Origin: CALLPQ01 sp038531745
GTDB taxonomy: Bacteria; Pseudomonadota; Alphaproteobacteria; Caulobacterales; Parvularculaceae
NCBI GenBank assembly: GCA_038531745.1
Contig: JBCBBJ010000014.1
Span: forward strand, 1-64,000
Length of the DNA stretch: 64,000 nucleotides
Direction: 5' to 3'
This document shows positions 51,670 through 60,668 of this stretch, in pieces. The position numbers were made by a program, and so were the translations under genes. Position 1 is the stretch's first letter; each line of letters starts with the position of its first letter. The notes under the pieces were generated by a model that had not been told where the DNA came from, ran no database searches, and was given only the letters and a program-made list of their open reading frames with translations.

Positions 51670-52754
51670 GGGCCAGTTGCCGGTGGGTCCGCCGGGACAC
51701 CAAGAATATCAAAGCGGCTCGCCACCCAGGCATCAAACCGCTCATAAATGCGCGTGATCGTCTCGCATTCTAGGTCGGTCAGATCAGGATGCGGCACTTC
51801 AAAAATCAGAACGACGCGGGTTTCATCGGATTTGTTCCAGGCCTCATGCTCAAAACTGTCATCGAAAATCAACGGTGCGCCCACTTGCCAGGCATGGGTC
51901 ACATCGCCCACGCGGATGGCGCAATCAGGGGGCACGATCAGCGGCAGATGCACGGTCATGCGCGAATTGGTCAGGCCAAAATGGGGCGGGATATGCGCGC
52001 CGGGTTTGAGGACGGAAAAAAATGCCTCCATGGGCTTACCGCGCTTTTCCACCAGGCGGATGGCGGACAATGCCTCAATGGTTTTGGGAAACCGGGCCGT
52101 ATCGCCGGTCTCGGCCGCGTTAAGATAGAGATAGATTGCATCCCAATCATGGCTGCCGCGCAGGGCGGTCCATTTGTCTTCGTCCATTCCCCCATGGACA
52201 TAGGGCGTGCCCTTGGCCCCATCGGTCATAGCGGCTTCATATTCGGCGCAAATCGCCGGGACGGCGGCAATCAACTGATCAAATCCCGGCACGCCCTGCG
52301 CCGGGTGGGTGGGCGTTGCGGGCAGGTCAGGCAGGTAGAAAATCTGCGGGCGGTGGAGGGGCCCGCCAAACTCAAACGGTTCCAGATGATAATGGGTCCA
52401 CACACCATTGTGCAGACGCGGCAAAGTCCCGCCCCGCTCGGCTTCCATGTGGGCCACGACTGCGCGGTGCATGCTGGTGAAATGCTCACGGATTGACCGG
52501 TCGGCGAGGGCCGAGTGCTTGCGCATCACCGCATCGGCGTCGGGGTGCAGGCGGATGGTCCGCAGCACCGGGTTCGCGTCATCCCCAAAGGTCCAAACAG
52601 CGAGCGCCTCCTCCAGGCGCCCCTCCCGGTGCAGGGCCGCGCCGGTGAACAGCGCCAGCGGCGCGTTGTAGCGATCCTCCTTATACAGCGCGAGATAGTC
52701 GTCGGCGCTGCGATCGGGCTGGTTATTGGCGGAGGCGGTGGGGGAAGAGGCCAT
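51666..52754 (-). CDS. Aspartyl/asparaginyl beta-hydroxylase family protein
   Basis: The product is 362 residues. A helical, TPR-like start (about 15-60, 'LALFTGAALHREGRLEEALAVW') precedes the 2-oxoglutarate/Fe(II) oxygenase domain. That has 'AFFSVLKPGAHIPPHFGLTNSRMTVHLPLIVP' (first His) and 'GAPLIFDDSFEHEAWNKSDETRVVLIFEVPHPDLT' (second His and the Arg that holds 2-oxoglutarate). This subfamily uses two histidines without a third acid. Relatives hydroxylate Asp/Asn in proteins, or lipid A in LpxO. The target here is unknown. Confidence 0.9.
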   Translation of the reverse strand: MASSPTASANNQPDRSADDYLALYKEDRYNAPLALFTGAALHREGRLEEALAVWTFGDDANPVLRTIRLHPDADAVMRKHSALADRSIREHFTSMHRAVVAHMEAERGGTLPRLHNGVWTHYHLEPFEFGGPLHRPQIFYLPDLPATPTHPAQGVPGFDQLIAAVPAICAEYEAAMTDGAKGTPYVHGGMDEDKWTALRGSHDWDAIYLYLNAAETGDTARFPKTIEALSAIRLVEKRGKPMEAFFSVLKPGAHIPPHFGLTNSRMTVHLPLIVPPDCAIRVGDVTHAWQVGAPLIFDDSFEHEAWNKSDETRVVLIFEVPHPDLTDLECETITRIYERFDAWVASRFDILGVPADPPATGP

Positions 52755-52828
52755 GGGGTTTTCTCATCGTAAAGAAAAAGAGGGTTCGCGACCGGTATAG
52801 CCCGCTTTTGCCCCATGGCGATGATAAA

Positions 52829-53824
52829 TCAGACGCGCACCACAGCGCCCAGAATTTCGCCATAGGACTGGGCCTGGGGGATGCGCCCGCCATGGCCGTT
52901 TGCGCACAGGCGTTCATGGGCCGCGCGCAAGCGGTAACAGGGCAAATGCATAAAGGCATGATGCTCCGCATGGTAATGAACCCAATAGGGAGCAATCAAT
53001 AGGCGCTCCCACCAGGCCGCATGGGTTGTGCGCGCCAATGCCAGGGGGTCATTGCTTTTATTGAGGCCCGCATGTTCCCCAATATTGCGCAGCCGGGTGG
53101 CAAAGGGAAACCAGGTTGCCATGGGCAACAGCCAGGCGACGAGATAGAGCCAGCCATAGCCCGCAAGCGTCAGCACCAAGGCAAACCCGGCGTTAAAAAT
53201 CAAATGGTCGCGCACACCGCGGCGATTATCCACCACGCCATTGCGTTGCGGTGCCATCGCGTCCTGGTCATCTTTTTGACCGTTATCCCCACCAGAAACC
53301 GTCCCTGTTGCCAAAAACAGCGCCCGAAAGCTGGCGAGACGTTGTTTGATGAAGGTTTGTCCCGTCAGGTCGCGAAAAATCTTGCGCCGCAAACTGGCCG
53401 GGCTCACCGGGAACGGCGCGGTAAGCGGCAGATCGGGGTCCTCCGCCTGCTGAACATAGCGGTGATGGGCAAGATGATAGGACCGATAGCTTTGCAAATG
53501 CGCGCCCACCGGCGCGGCACACAGCCATTGGCCGAGCCGATCATTGAGTTTTGCATTGGGGTGAAGACCGCCATGGGCCGCCTCATGCATCAAAATGGCA
53601 AGACCTAATTGGCGTGCGCCCACGACCATGACCGCTAGGGCGATGGTTAACGGGTTTGGCCACACCGCCACCAGCCCCATGGCGAGCGCAATCAATCCCC
53701 ACGCATGGGCAATGAGCGCCAACCCGCGCCAGGATTGGCGGGCACGCAACCCCTCCCATTCTTCAGCGGTAAACACATCAAGCGGGGACAGTTTAGGAGC
53801 GCTAGTCATAGGGTAGTTTATCAT
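52829..53824 (-). CDS. Membrane fatty acid desaturase
   Basis: The product is about 331 residues with several hydrophobic segments. Three histidine boxes form the diiron site: HEAAH, HLAHH ('YRSYHLAHHRYVQQAEDPD') and HAEHH ('VHYHAEHHAFMHLPCY'). It introduces a double bond into an acyl chain, or hydroxylates it; carotenoid and sphingolipid relatives share the boxes, so the substrate is open. An insertion of about 30 residues rich in Asp/Gln/Gly ('SGGDNGQKDDQDAMAPQRNG') lies between the second and third boxes. Start at 53824 (MINYPM) or 53809 (MTSAPK). It is divergent from msrA. Confidence 0.88.
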   Translation of the reverse strand: MINYPMTSAPKLSPLDVFTAEEWEGLRARQSWRGLALIAHAWGLIALAMGLVAVWPNPLTIALAVMVVGARQLGLAILMHEAAHGGLHPNAKLNDRLGQWLCAAPVGAHLQSYRSYHLAHHRYVQQAEDPDLPLTAPFPVSPASLRRKIFRDLTGQTFIKQRLASFRALFLATGTVSGGDNGQKDDQDAMAPQRNGVVDNRRGVRDHLIFNAGFALVLTLAGYGWLYLVAWLLPMATWFPFATRLRNIGEHAGLNKSNDPLALARTTHAAWWERLLIAPYWVHYHAEHHAFMHLPCYRLRAAHERLCANGHGGRIPQAQSYGEILGAVVRV

Positions 53825-53957
53825 ATCCCGGCTAAGACCGGAGTCTTTCGTGCAGTGCCGCCGACTTGCAAAAATGAGCGCGGTGCGCATATGCGCTCAA
53901 TGCTGCAGGCCAAACCCATCGCGCCCGCATCCGCCGACGCCCATGAAGGAGTTATCG

Positions 53958-54503
53958 ATGACCGCAGAACCAACCGATATGACGCCAACATCCAAAACTG
54001 AGCGCGCAGTGCTCGCCGGGGGGTGTTTCTGGGGCATGCAGGATCTGATCCGCAAATTGCCCGGCGTGTTGGAAACCCGGGTGGGCTATACGGGCGGCGA
54101 TGTCCCCAACGCAACCTATCGTAACCATGGCACCCATGCGGAAGGGATAGAGATTATTTTTGACCCGGTGGTCACAAGTTACCGCGCGTTGCTTGAATTC
54201 TTTTTTCAGATCCATGACCCCACGACCCTTAATCGTCAGGGTAATGACGTTGGCGTGTCCTACCGCTCGGAAATCTACTACGTGGATGGGCGCCAAAAAG
54301 AAATCGCCCTTGATACCATTGCCGATGTTGACGCCTCGGGCATCTGGCCGGGCAAAGTCGTAACCAAAGTCACACCGGTGAGCGATTTTTGGGAAGCCGA
54401 GCCCGAGCATCAAGACTATCTGGAGCGCCTGCCGAACGGGTACACATGCCATTTTGCCCGCCCGGATTGGGTTTTGCCCCGGCGCCAGAAGGCGGCCGGT
54501 TAA
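53958..54503 (+). CDS. msrA: Peptide methionine-S-sulfoxide reductase
   Basis: The product is 181 residues. The catalytic Cys23 is in 'AVLAGGCFWGMQ', followed by 'RVGYTGGDVPNATYRNHGTHAEGIEIIFDP' and 'TTLNRQGNDVGVSYRSEIYY', all standard MsrA. It repairs oxidised methionine in proteins. Near the C-terminus there is a cysteine in 'GYTCHFARP'; a resolving role for it is possible. The ATG at 53958 has GAAGGAG upstream (an ATG at 53943 lacks it). Converges with the secreted hydrolase gene. Confidence 0.95.
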   Translation: MTAEPTDMTPTSKTERAVLAGGCFWGMQDLIRKLPGVLETRVGYTGGDVPNATYRNHGTHAEGIEIIFDPVVTSYRALLEFFFQIHDPTTLNRQGNDVGVSYRSEIYYVDGRQKEIALDTIADVDASGIWPGKVVTKVTPVSDFWEAEPEHQDYLERLPNGYTCHFARPDWVLPRRQKAAG

Positions 54504-54525
54504 ACCGGTCAATACCGTGAAAAGG

Positions 54526-55902
54526 TTAACGCACGAGGATTTTTATCTGGCGCAGAAAACGGATTGTTTCCGCCGCATATTGCGTTTGTGACCCTTCGAA
54601 AATCCACACTTCTTTACCGTTGGGCAGAGTGCGGCTTTGCTCCTCATAGCCATATCCGTGGCCACCCTCCCGCACGATCGAAATGTCAACATTGGGGCCT
54701 CGTCCCTCTAACGCCGCGATATTCTCCGCAACCGGAACGATGGGGTCATCGCCGCCAAAGATGGCAAGATAGGGAAGGTCTCCCAGCGTTGATAAAAAGG
54801 GCCCCGGGTCGTAGCGAAACCGGCGCAGCCAGAGACGCTCCATATCGGCGCGCGTTGCCGGAATATCATCCTCGCCAAACCCGCGTTCTAACCAGCCCTG
54901 CGCTTGCGCCGCGCGGCGAATGGCATCCAAGCGCATAAACGCCTCGTCATCAGACAATTTGCTATCTGCAATGATCATGGTGGCATCGACGAGCAATTTT
55001 TGCTGCGCCTTGGTCAATCCGATGGCTTTGCCATAGGGGCCTGCCGAACTTATCTGCTGCTGCAAGATCGACGTGGCCGGACCAATCCACGTGATGAGAA
55101 AGGCCGGCTTAACCGCCACATCAGAAAGGCGTTGGCGTTCGGTTGCCGCCTGAATCGTCCACGCGCCCGCCGACTCGCCAAGAAAGCCCACACGGTCGCG
55201 ATCAATTTGCGGATGGGCGGCAAGATGCGAAAGGGCTGCAACCGCATCGCTTGTGAGGTCGTGAAAGGTGAAGGTCTTGCAATCACCCTCGGATTGACCA
55301 GCCCCACGTTTATCAAATGTCAAAACGCCAACACCGTAGCGTGCGAAAAATCGGGCTTTACCATTCACCCTTGCGGCACATCCGCGCCCGCGCACCATAA
55401 CGATGCCGCCAAGGCGCTTTGATCCGGTGGGAAAAGTTAGTGTACCCGATAGTTTGGTACCGTCGGCTGATCGAAACGTTGTCGGCCGTGTGTATACCGA
55501 CGAAATCGGTGGCGAGGGCATGCGCTTGAGGTGGAGACGCTGCGCGTTATTGCCCCCTCCGACCGAGCCAAACATTTGGCTAGACTTCGCGTCTATTGTC
55601 AGCTGGGCATCGCCACCAAGAAAATCATCGATCACAAGCGTATCGCCAGCTACGGCAACAGCGTTCTTATCCATGGGCGCGTAAAAAATCCAATCGGGAA
55701 AATAAACCTCGGCGGCAAAGCCACCCTCATTTTTAACAATTGCCACGTTAACCCGCAGAACAGAGCCGCGCTGGATCACGGCCCCGGACCAATAGCCGGA
55801 GGGATCATAGGGGTCTGTCTCTTGCGGGCCCCGATCCCGGGCCTTCGAACTCATGCCAAAAAAACACGCGATCAGTATGGTCAACAGGGTGATTGATTTC
55901 AT
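54526..55902 (-). CDS. Secreted alpha/beta hydrolase, S9/dienelactone hydrolase-like
   Basis: The product is 458 residues. A signal peptide of about 20 residues ('SITLLTILIACFFGMSSKA') is followed by a beta-sandwich-like N-terminal domain of about 120 residues. The catalytic domain shows 'GIVMVRGRGCAARVNGKARFFARYGVGVLTFDKRGAGQSEGD', the nucleophile elbow GESAG ('VGFLGESAGAWTIQAA'), an acid near 'AIFGGDDPIVPVAENI' and a His in 'REGGHGYGYEEQS'. Relatives with this layout are esterases or peptidases that act in the periplasm. The usual elbow in this group is GHSEGG, so GESAG is a variant. Substrate unknown. Confidence 0.8.
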   Translation of the reverse strand: MKSITLLTILIACFFGMSSKARDRGPQETDPYDPSGYWSGAVIQRGSVLRVNVAIVKNEGGFAAEVYFPDWIFYAPMDKNAVAVAGDTLVIDDFLGGDAQLTIDAKSSQMFGSVGGGNNAQRLHLKRMPSPPISSVYTRPTTFRSADGTKLSGTLTFPTGSKRLGGIVMVRGRGCAARVNGKARFFARYGVGVLTFDKRGAGQSEGDCKTFTFHDLTSDAVAALSHLAAHPQIDRDRVGFLGESAGAWTIQAATERQRLSDVAVKPAFLITWIGPATSILQQQISSAGPYGKAIGLTKAQQKLLVDATMIIADSKLSDDEAFMRLDAIRRAAQAQGWLERGFGEDDIPATRADMERLWLRRFRYDPGPFLSTLGDLPYLAIFGGDDPIVPVAENIAALEGRGPNVDISIVREGGHGYGYEEQSRTLPNGKEVWIFEGSQTQYAAETIRFLRQIKILVR

Positions 55903-55961
55903 CTGGTGCCAACGCTCCCTATAGGCTGCACGTTACGGGCGCGCCTTTGCCGAACGCCTTC

Positions 55962-56600
55962 TTACTTGTTGGGTTGCGGGGTGATGCGCAAATACGGTTT
56001 AATTTCCGTATACCCTTTAGGAAACAACTTATTCATTTCTGCCTTGTCCGTCAGGGTAGGGACGATAATGCAATCATCGCCATCCTGCCAATTGACTGGC
56101 GTTGCCACTTTGTAGCCATCGGTCAATTGCAAACTATCGATGGTGCGCAGAATTTCGCGGAAATCGCGACCCGTTGATGGCGGATAGGTGAGGGTCAGAC
56201 GCAATTTCTTGTTCGGGTCGATCACATAAACCGAACGCACAGTAATATTAGCCGCCGCGTCAGGGTGGATCATCCCATAGAGCTTAGCCACGCTTTGGTT
56301 GCTATCGGCAAGGATGGGATACCAGATATCTGCGCCTTGTGTTTCTTCGATATCTTTCACCCAGGCCTTGTGGTCCTCCACGGGGTCAACCGACAGGGCA
56401 ATCACCTTCACATGTCGCGCCGACCATTCGGGCTTCAGTTTTGAAACCGCGCCAAGTTCCGTCGTGCAGACCGGCGTAAAATCTGCCGGGTGTGAAAAAA
56501 GAACACACCATTGATCACCGATCCAATCGTGAAAATGGATGGGGCCGTGGGTGGAGGCTTGCGTAAAATCTGGAACGGTTTGGCCGAGTAACAATGTCAT
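55962..56600 (-). CDS. 1-Cys peroxiredoxin (Prx6 type)
   Basis: The product is 212 residues. The peroxidatic Cys45 is in 'PADFTPVCTTELGA', with the catalytic Arg in the 'TVRSVYVIDP' region. There is no resolving cysteine in the C-terminal part, and the long C-terminal domain ('ATPVNWQDGDDCIIVPTL') is typical of the Prx6 group. It reduces peroxides in the cytosol. The start is at 56600. A 71-codon GTG frame overlaps it by 4 bp upstream but shows no family likeness. Divergent from prkA. Confidence 0.95.
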   Translation of the reverse strand: MTLLLGQTVPDFTQASTHGPIHFHDWIGDQWCVLFSHPADFTPVCTTELGAVSKLKPEWSARHVKVIALSVDPVEDHKAWVKDIEETQGADIWYPILADSNQSVAKLYGMIHPDAAANITVRSVYVIDPNKKLRLTLTYPPSTGRDFREILRTIDSLQLTDGYKVATPVNWQDGDDCIIVPTLTDKAEMNKLFPKGYTEIKPYLRITPQPNK

Positions 56601-57248
56601 GGGGTTTCCTCCGTCAGGCGGGTATAGCTGTTTGCTGGAATTATTGAATATCTCCTGACCCTTACGGGAAAGACCGGTAGCGTGGCAACAAGTCGCTCAT
56701 AGGCATCCGGTGTGTCCCGGCGCGTTAGCAGCCAGTTCCGTAGACTGCCAACAGAGGGTAACGCCCAAAAACCCGCGCCGCCAGCCCGGTGCGCGATAAA
56801 AAGATCGCACACGGTTTATTGAGCGGCCAGTCCTTATCTTTGCCCAATTTACGTTATATTATCCATCCAATGACGGAAAATTAATCGGTAAGCTTTAGCG
56901 TTGCCGTAAGAGGAATGCGCGGTAGGCATTTTGCCGATTTCACCGTGAATAGCTGCCTTTGATGATCAAAGCGCACAATTGAGAGAGACCAACGCCCAAG
57001 AGCCAAACTGATCAAGACTGTGTTGACGGTCACCGCGTTCCGACAAGGTAAACCAATGCCCCTGTGCACCACACCATCAAATCCGCTATCTGGCGCCGGC
57101 ATGCCGGTTGCTCTTCTCGTCTATAGGTCAACGTCTCCCCACTCCTTCAGTGCCAGGGTTTTGCGCCGTCGCCTTCACGCGCGAGCGCACTTGGGATCGG
57201 CTTCACCCATTCTTTTTAGGCTTAACGCGTAACGTAAAGGTAACCACG
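56601..57248. other. Regulatory stretch between peroxiredoxin and prkA genes
   Basis: About 650 bp separate the divergent starts. The left part carries a short frame of doubtful value. The middle is AT-rich, with TTACGTTATATTATCC near 56848-56863, which could serve either gene. The right part has a candidate sigma-54 promoter (57097-57112). No RNA gene was recognised. Confidence 0.55.
57097..57112 (+). promoter_or_regulatory. Candidate sigma-54 (-24/-12) promoter of prkA
   Basis: CGGCATG-CCGG-TTGCT resembles the sigma-54 consensus TGGCACG-N4-TTGCW with two mismatches and keeps the essential GG and GC exactly 10 nt apart (57098-57099 and 57110-57111). Transcription would start near 57123, giving a leader of about 125 nt to the prkA start codon. 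In E. coli the homologous yeaGH genes are controlled by sigma-54/NtrC and RpoS. No enhancer site was identified. Confidence 0.45.
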
Positions 57249-59198
57249 ATGACAAGCGACGGACTGGATATTTTTGATCTCTTTACGGAGAGTTATGCGC
57301 GGACAAAACACGAGGCCATGTCGTTGCGCGACTATCTCCTCGCGGCGCGTGATGATCCGATGATGTATGCCTCCCCGGCCGAACGGATGGTTGCGGCGAT
57401 TGGCGAGCCGGAAATGGTTGATACGTCAAAAGACCCGCGCTTATCGCGTATCTTCTTTAACCGGACGATCCGTCATTACCCAGCCTTCAAAGGCTTTTTC
57501 GGGATGGAAGATACGATTGAGCGGATCGTCGCCTATTTCCGCCACGCGGCCCAAGGGTTGGAGGAAAAACGCCAGGTTCTTTATCTTCTTGGCCCCGTAG
57601 GCGGTGGTAAATCATCACTTGCAGAACGCCTTAAAGACCTGATGGAGGCGCACCCGATTTATGTATTGAAAGCCGGCGACGAAATCTCCCCGGTCTTTGA
57701 AAGCCCGCTCGGTCTGTTCCAGTCCGATGATCTCAAGTCGCTCTTGGAAGAGAAATATGGCATCGAAAAACGTCGGCTTACGGATCTTATGAGCCCGTGG
57801 GCTGTCAAGCGTCTTGACGAATATGGCGGCGATATTTCGAAATTTGAGGTTGTGAAACTCTACCCGTCAAAGCTGCGTCAGCTTGCGATTTCCAAAACCG
57901 AACCGGGTGATGAAAATAATCAGGATATCTCCGCCCTGGTGGGTAAGGTCGATATCCGCAAATTGGAACATTTCAGCCAGGATGATACCGACGCCTACAG
58001 CTATTCCGGTGGCTTATGCATGTCGAACCAAGGCCTGTTGGAGTTTGTGGAGATGTTTAAGGCACCTATCAAGGTGCTTCACCCCCTGCTGACCGCCACC
58101 CAAGAAGGCAATTATGTGGGGACGGAAAGTCTCGGTCCGATCCCGTTCAATGGGGTTATTCTCGCCCACTCCAACGAAAGCGAATGGAAACTCTTCCGCA
58201 ATAACAAAAATAACGAAGCGTTCCTCGACCGTATCTGTGTGATCAAGGTACCCTATTGCCTGCGTGCCAAGGAAGAAGAGCGTATCTATGAAAAGCTCCT
58301 GTCATCATCGGAGCTTTCCAGTGCGCCGTGTGCGCCCGAAACGCTGAACATGCTGGCGCGGTTTTCCGTCCTGACGCGTCTGCGTGAGCACGAAAATTCC
58401 AATCTCTATTCCAAATTGCGGGTCTATGATGGCGATAAAATCAAAGACACTGACCCGAAGGCAAAAAGCCACCAGGAATATCGCGACGCCGCCGGCATTG
58501 ATGAGGGCATGGACGGCATTTCCACCCGCTTTGCCTATAAGGTCCTCTCCTCCACTTTTAATTTTGACACGGACGAAGTGGCCGCCGATCCGGTCCATCT
58601 GATGTATGTGCTGGAAAACGCCATTAAGCGCGAGCAATTTGCCGAGGAGGTGGAGAAGAAATATCTCGACTTTATCAAGTCGGAATTATCGCAACGGTAT
58701 GCGGACTTTATTGGCAAGGAGATCCAGAAAGCTTATTTGGAAAGCTATGGGGAATACGGACAAAACCTCTTTGATCGCTATATTGCCTATGCCGATGCGT
58801 GGATTGAGGACCAGGATTTCAAAGACCCTGACACGGGCCAATTGCTCGACCGGGCGACGCTTGATGCTGAACTCTCAAAAATTGAAAAGCCAGCGGGTAT
58901 TGCGAACCCGAAAGACTTCCGGAATGAGGTGGTCAAATTTACCTTGCGTGCGCGGGCCAATAATGAGGGCAAGAATCCGAAATGGACGTCGTACGAAAAA
59001 CTGCGCAATGTGATCGAAAAACGTATGTTCAGCCAGGTTGAAGACTTGCTGCCCGTGATCTCGTTCGATTCGAAAAAAGATAGCGATACGGAAGAAAAAC
59101 ACGAAAGCTTCGTGAACCGGATGACAGAACGTGGCTATACCGCGCGGCAAGTGCGGCGGTTAGTGGAGTGGTATATGCGTGTAAATAAGGCGGGGTGA
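57249..59198 (+). CDS. prkA: PrkA family serine protein kinase (YeaG)
   Basis: The product is 649 residues, like E. coli YeaG (644). An AAA+ N-terminal domain has Walker A 'LLGPVGGGKSSL' (residues 115-122) and 'GPIPFNGVILAHSNESEW'. The C-terminal part contains the PrkA/kinase-like segment with 'NPKDFRNEVVKFTLRARANNEGKNPKWTSYEKLRNVIEKRMFSQVEDLLPVISF', the family end signature. PrkA proteins are linked to starvation and stress survival together with YeaH and SpoVR. The ATG at 57249 has AAAGGT upstream; the frame extends left to 57108 without family sequence. Confidence 0.96.
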   Translation: MTSDGLDIFDLFTESYARTKHEAMSLRDYLLAARDDPMMYASPAERMVAAIGEPEMVDTSKDPRLSRIFFNRTIRHYPAFKGFFGMEDTIERIVAYFRHAAQGLEEKRQVLYLLGPVGGGKSSLAERLKDLMEAHPIYVLKAGDEISPVFESPLGLFQSDDLKSLLEEKYGIEKRRLTDLMSPWAVKRLDEYGGDISKFEVVKLYPSKLRQLAISKTEPGDENNQDISALVGKVDIRKLEHFSQDDTDAYSYSGGLCMSNQGLLEFVEMFKAPIKVLHPLLTATQEGNYVGTESLGPIPFNGVILAHSNESEWKLFRNNKNNEAFLDRICVIKVPYCLRAKEEERIYEKLLSSSELSSAPCAPETLNMLARFSVLTRLREHENSNLYSKLRVYDGDKIKDTDPKAKSHQEYRDAAGIDEGMDGISTRFAYKVLSSTFNFDTDEVAADPVHLMYVLENAIKREQFAEEVEKKYLDFIKSELSQRYADFIGKEIQKAYLESYGEYGQNLFDRYIAYADAWIEDQDFKDPDTGQLLDRATLDAELSKIEKPAGIANPKDFRNEVVKFTLRARANNEGKNPKWTSYEKLRNVIEKRMFSQVEDLLPVISFDSKKDSDTEEKHESFVNRMTERGYTARQVRRLVEWYMRVNKAG

Positions 59199-59212
59199 TT
59201 TTGTGTGGGTCG

Positions 59213-59312
59213 TCATCCTTCGAGACGCAGCGCAAGCGCTGCTCCTCAGGATGAGGTTTCGTATTCTAGGCCCTCATCCTGAGGAGGCCCGAAGGGCCGT
59301 CTCGAAGGATGG
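59213..59312. repeat. Nested palindromic repeat (REP-like) between prkA and yeaH
   Basis: The outer arms CATCCTTCGAGACG (59214-59227) and CGTCTCGAAGGATG (59298-59311) are perfect complements. The inner arms CTCCTCAGGATGAGG (59242-59256) and CCTCATCCTGAGGAG (59272-59286) are also perfect. Each side has its own small hairpin, CAGCGC-AA-GCGCTG (59228-59241) and GGCCC-GAA-GGGCC (59286-59298). Repeats with the core TCCTTCGAGACG/CTCAGGATGAGG are scattered in many alphaproteobacterial genomes as intergenic elements; in this window I see one copy. Confidence 0.9.
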
Positions 59313-59348
59313 AATTTCAGCACTCATCATAAACCACAAATAGTATTC

Positions 59349-60668
59349 ATGACCCCATCGCATTTCATTGATCGACGCAAAAACCCGCAAGGCAAATCGC
59401 TGGGTAATCGCCAGCGTTTTCTGAAACGCGCACGCGCGCAGATAAAGGAAGCGGTGAATAAATCGATCCGGGAGCGGTCTGTCTCCGATCTCGATAAAGG
59501 CGAGAAGATCAAGATCCCCTCCAAGTCAACCGCCGAACCGAAATTCAGCCATTCCCGCGATAGCGGGGAGCGCGAGGGCGTGCATCCCGGCAATAAGGAG
59601 TTTGATGCTGGCGACCGCGTGAAAAAGCCGCCAAAGCAGGGAGGGCAAGGCCAGGGTAAAGAAGCCAGTGATAGCGGCGATGGCGAGGACAGCTTTGAGT
59701 TCACACTGACCCAGGAGGAATTTCTTGATATCTTTTTCGAGGATCTGGAATTGCCCAACCTCGTCAAACGCAGCCTGAAAGAGATCAAGTCAACAGCGTT
59801 CCGCCGGGCCGGTGTCACCGTTGCCGGCGCCCCCACGAATATGAATTTGATCCGTACCATGCGCAATGCCCATGGGCGACGTTTGGCCTTGGGCCGCCCG
59901 TCCACCAGGGAGGTCAACTCTTTGAAAGATCGGCTGTTTGCGCTCGAAAAGATATCTCAGCCCGATAGTGACGAGGTTGCAGAGAAGAAAGCGCTTTTGA
60001 TCAAGCTCGACGAGATGGAGAAAAAGCGCCGCTGGGCGCCCTTTATTGACCCCATTGATGTGCGTTTTAATGCGTTTGAACCAACCCCGGTGGAGACCAC
60101 TGCCGCGGTGATGTTTTGCCTCATGGATGTGTCGGGTTCCATGGGTGAGCGCGAGAAAGACCTCGCCAAGCGGTTTTATATGTTGCTCTATCTGTTCCTG
60201 AAACGGCGATATGAGCGGCTTGAGGTGGTGTTCATCCGCCATACCCACCATGCCGAAGAGGTTGACGAGCAGACGTTCTTTTACTCTCGGCAATCGGGTG
60301 GCACGGTCGTCTCCACGGCGCTGGAAGAAATGCTGCGCATCCAGGAGGCGCGTTTCTCCGCTGCTGAATGGAACATCTATGTGGCGCAAGCCTCCGACGG
60401 ATACACCCAGTCGGGCGATGCACAATTATGTGTTGAGATGCTGAACGAGCAGGTGATGCCTATTAGTCAGTATTACGCCTATATCGAAATTCTTGATGAA
60501 CGCGAATTACAGGTGTTTGCCGATAGCGACAGCGGTGCCGAACTTTGGCGTGCCTACCGCACTCTTGCGCCCCAATGGGACCATTTTGCCCAAACCCGCA
60601 TCGCGCGCCCACAGGATATTTTCCCGGTCTTCCGAGAATTGTTTGCCAAAGATAAGGAAACCGCATGA
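59349..60668 (+). CDS. yeaH: YeaH/YhbH family protein (DUF444)
   Basis: The product is 439 residues. 'HFIDRRKNPQGKSLGNRQRFLKRARAQIKEAV' is the family start; a disordered Lys/Gly/Asp region follows (about 70-115). The C-terminal part has a von Willebrand A-like fold with 'MDVSGSMGE' (metal site DxSxS at residues 260-264) and 'GGTVVSTALEEML'. It works with PrkA and SpoVR in stress and stationary-phase survival; the exact role is unknown. No clear ribosome binding site is seen before the ATG. Its stop codon overlaps the Fic start (ATGA). Confidence 0.94.
   Translation: MTPSHFIDRRKNPQGKSLGNRQRFLKRARAQIKEAVNKSIRERSVSDLDKGEKIKIPSKSTAEPKFSHSRDSGEREGVHPGNKEFDAGDRVKKPPKQGGQGQGKEASDSGDGEDSFEFTLTQEEFLDIFFEDLELPNLVKRSLKEIKSTAFRRAGVTVAGAPTNMNLIRTMRNAHGRRLALGRPSTREVNSLKDRLFALEKISQPDSDEVAEKKALLIKLDEMEKKRRWAPFIDPIDVRFNAFEPTPVETTAAVMFCLMDVSGSMGEREKDLAKRFYMLLYLFLKRRYERLEVVFIRHTHHAEEVDEQTFFYSRQSGGTVVSTALEEMLRIQEARFSAAEWNIYVAQASDGYTQSGDAQLCVEMLNEQVMPISQYYAYIEILDERELQVFADSDSGAELWRAYRTLAPQWDHFAQTRIARPQDIFPVFRELFAKDKETA

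Noticed and set aside
56597..56812. 71-codon GTG frame overlapping the peroxiredoxin start by 4 bp
   Set aside because: The overlap is suggestive of coupling, but there is no recognisable family or good ribosome binding site, so I do not call it.
59213..59312. CRISPR or insertion-sequence end
   Set aside because: There is one copy only, no spacers, no transposase and no target-site duplication; it fits a palindromic intergenic repeat.
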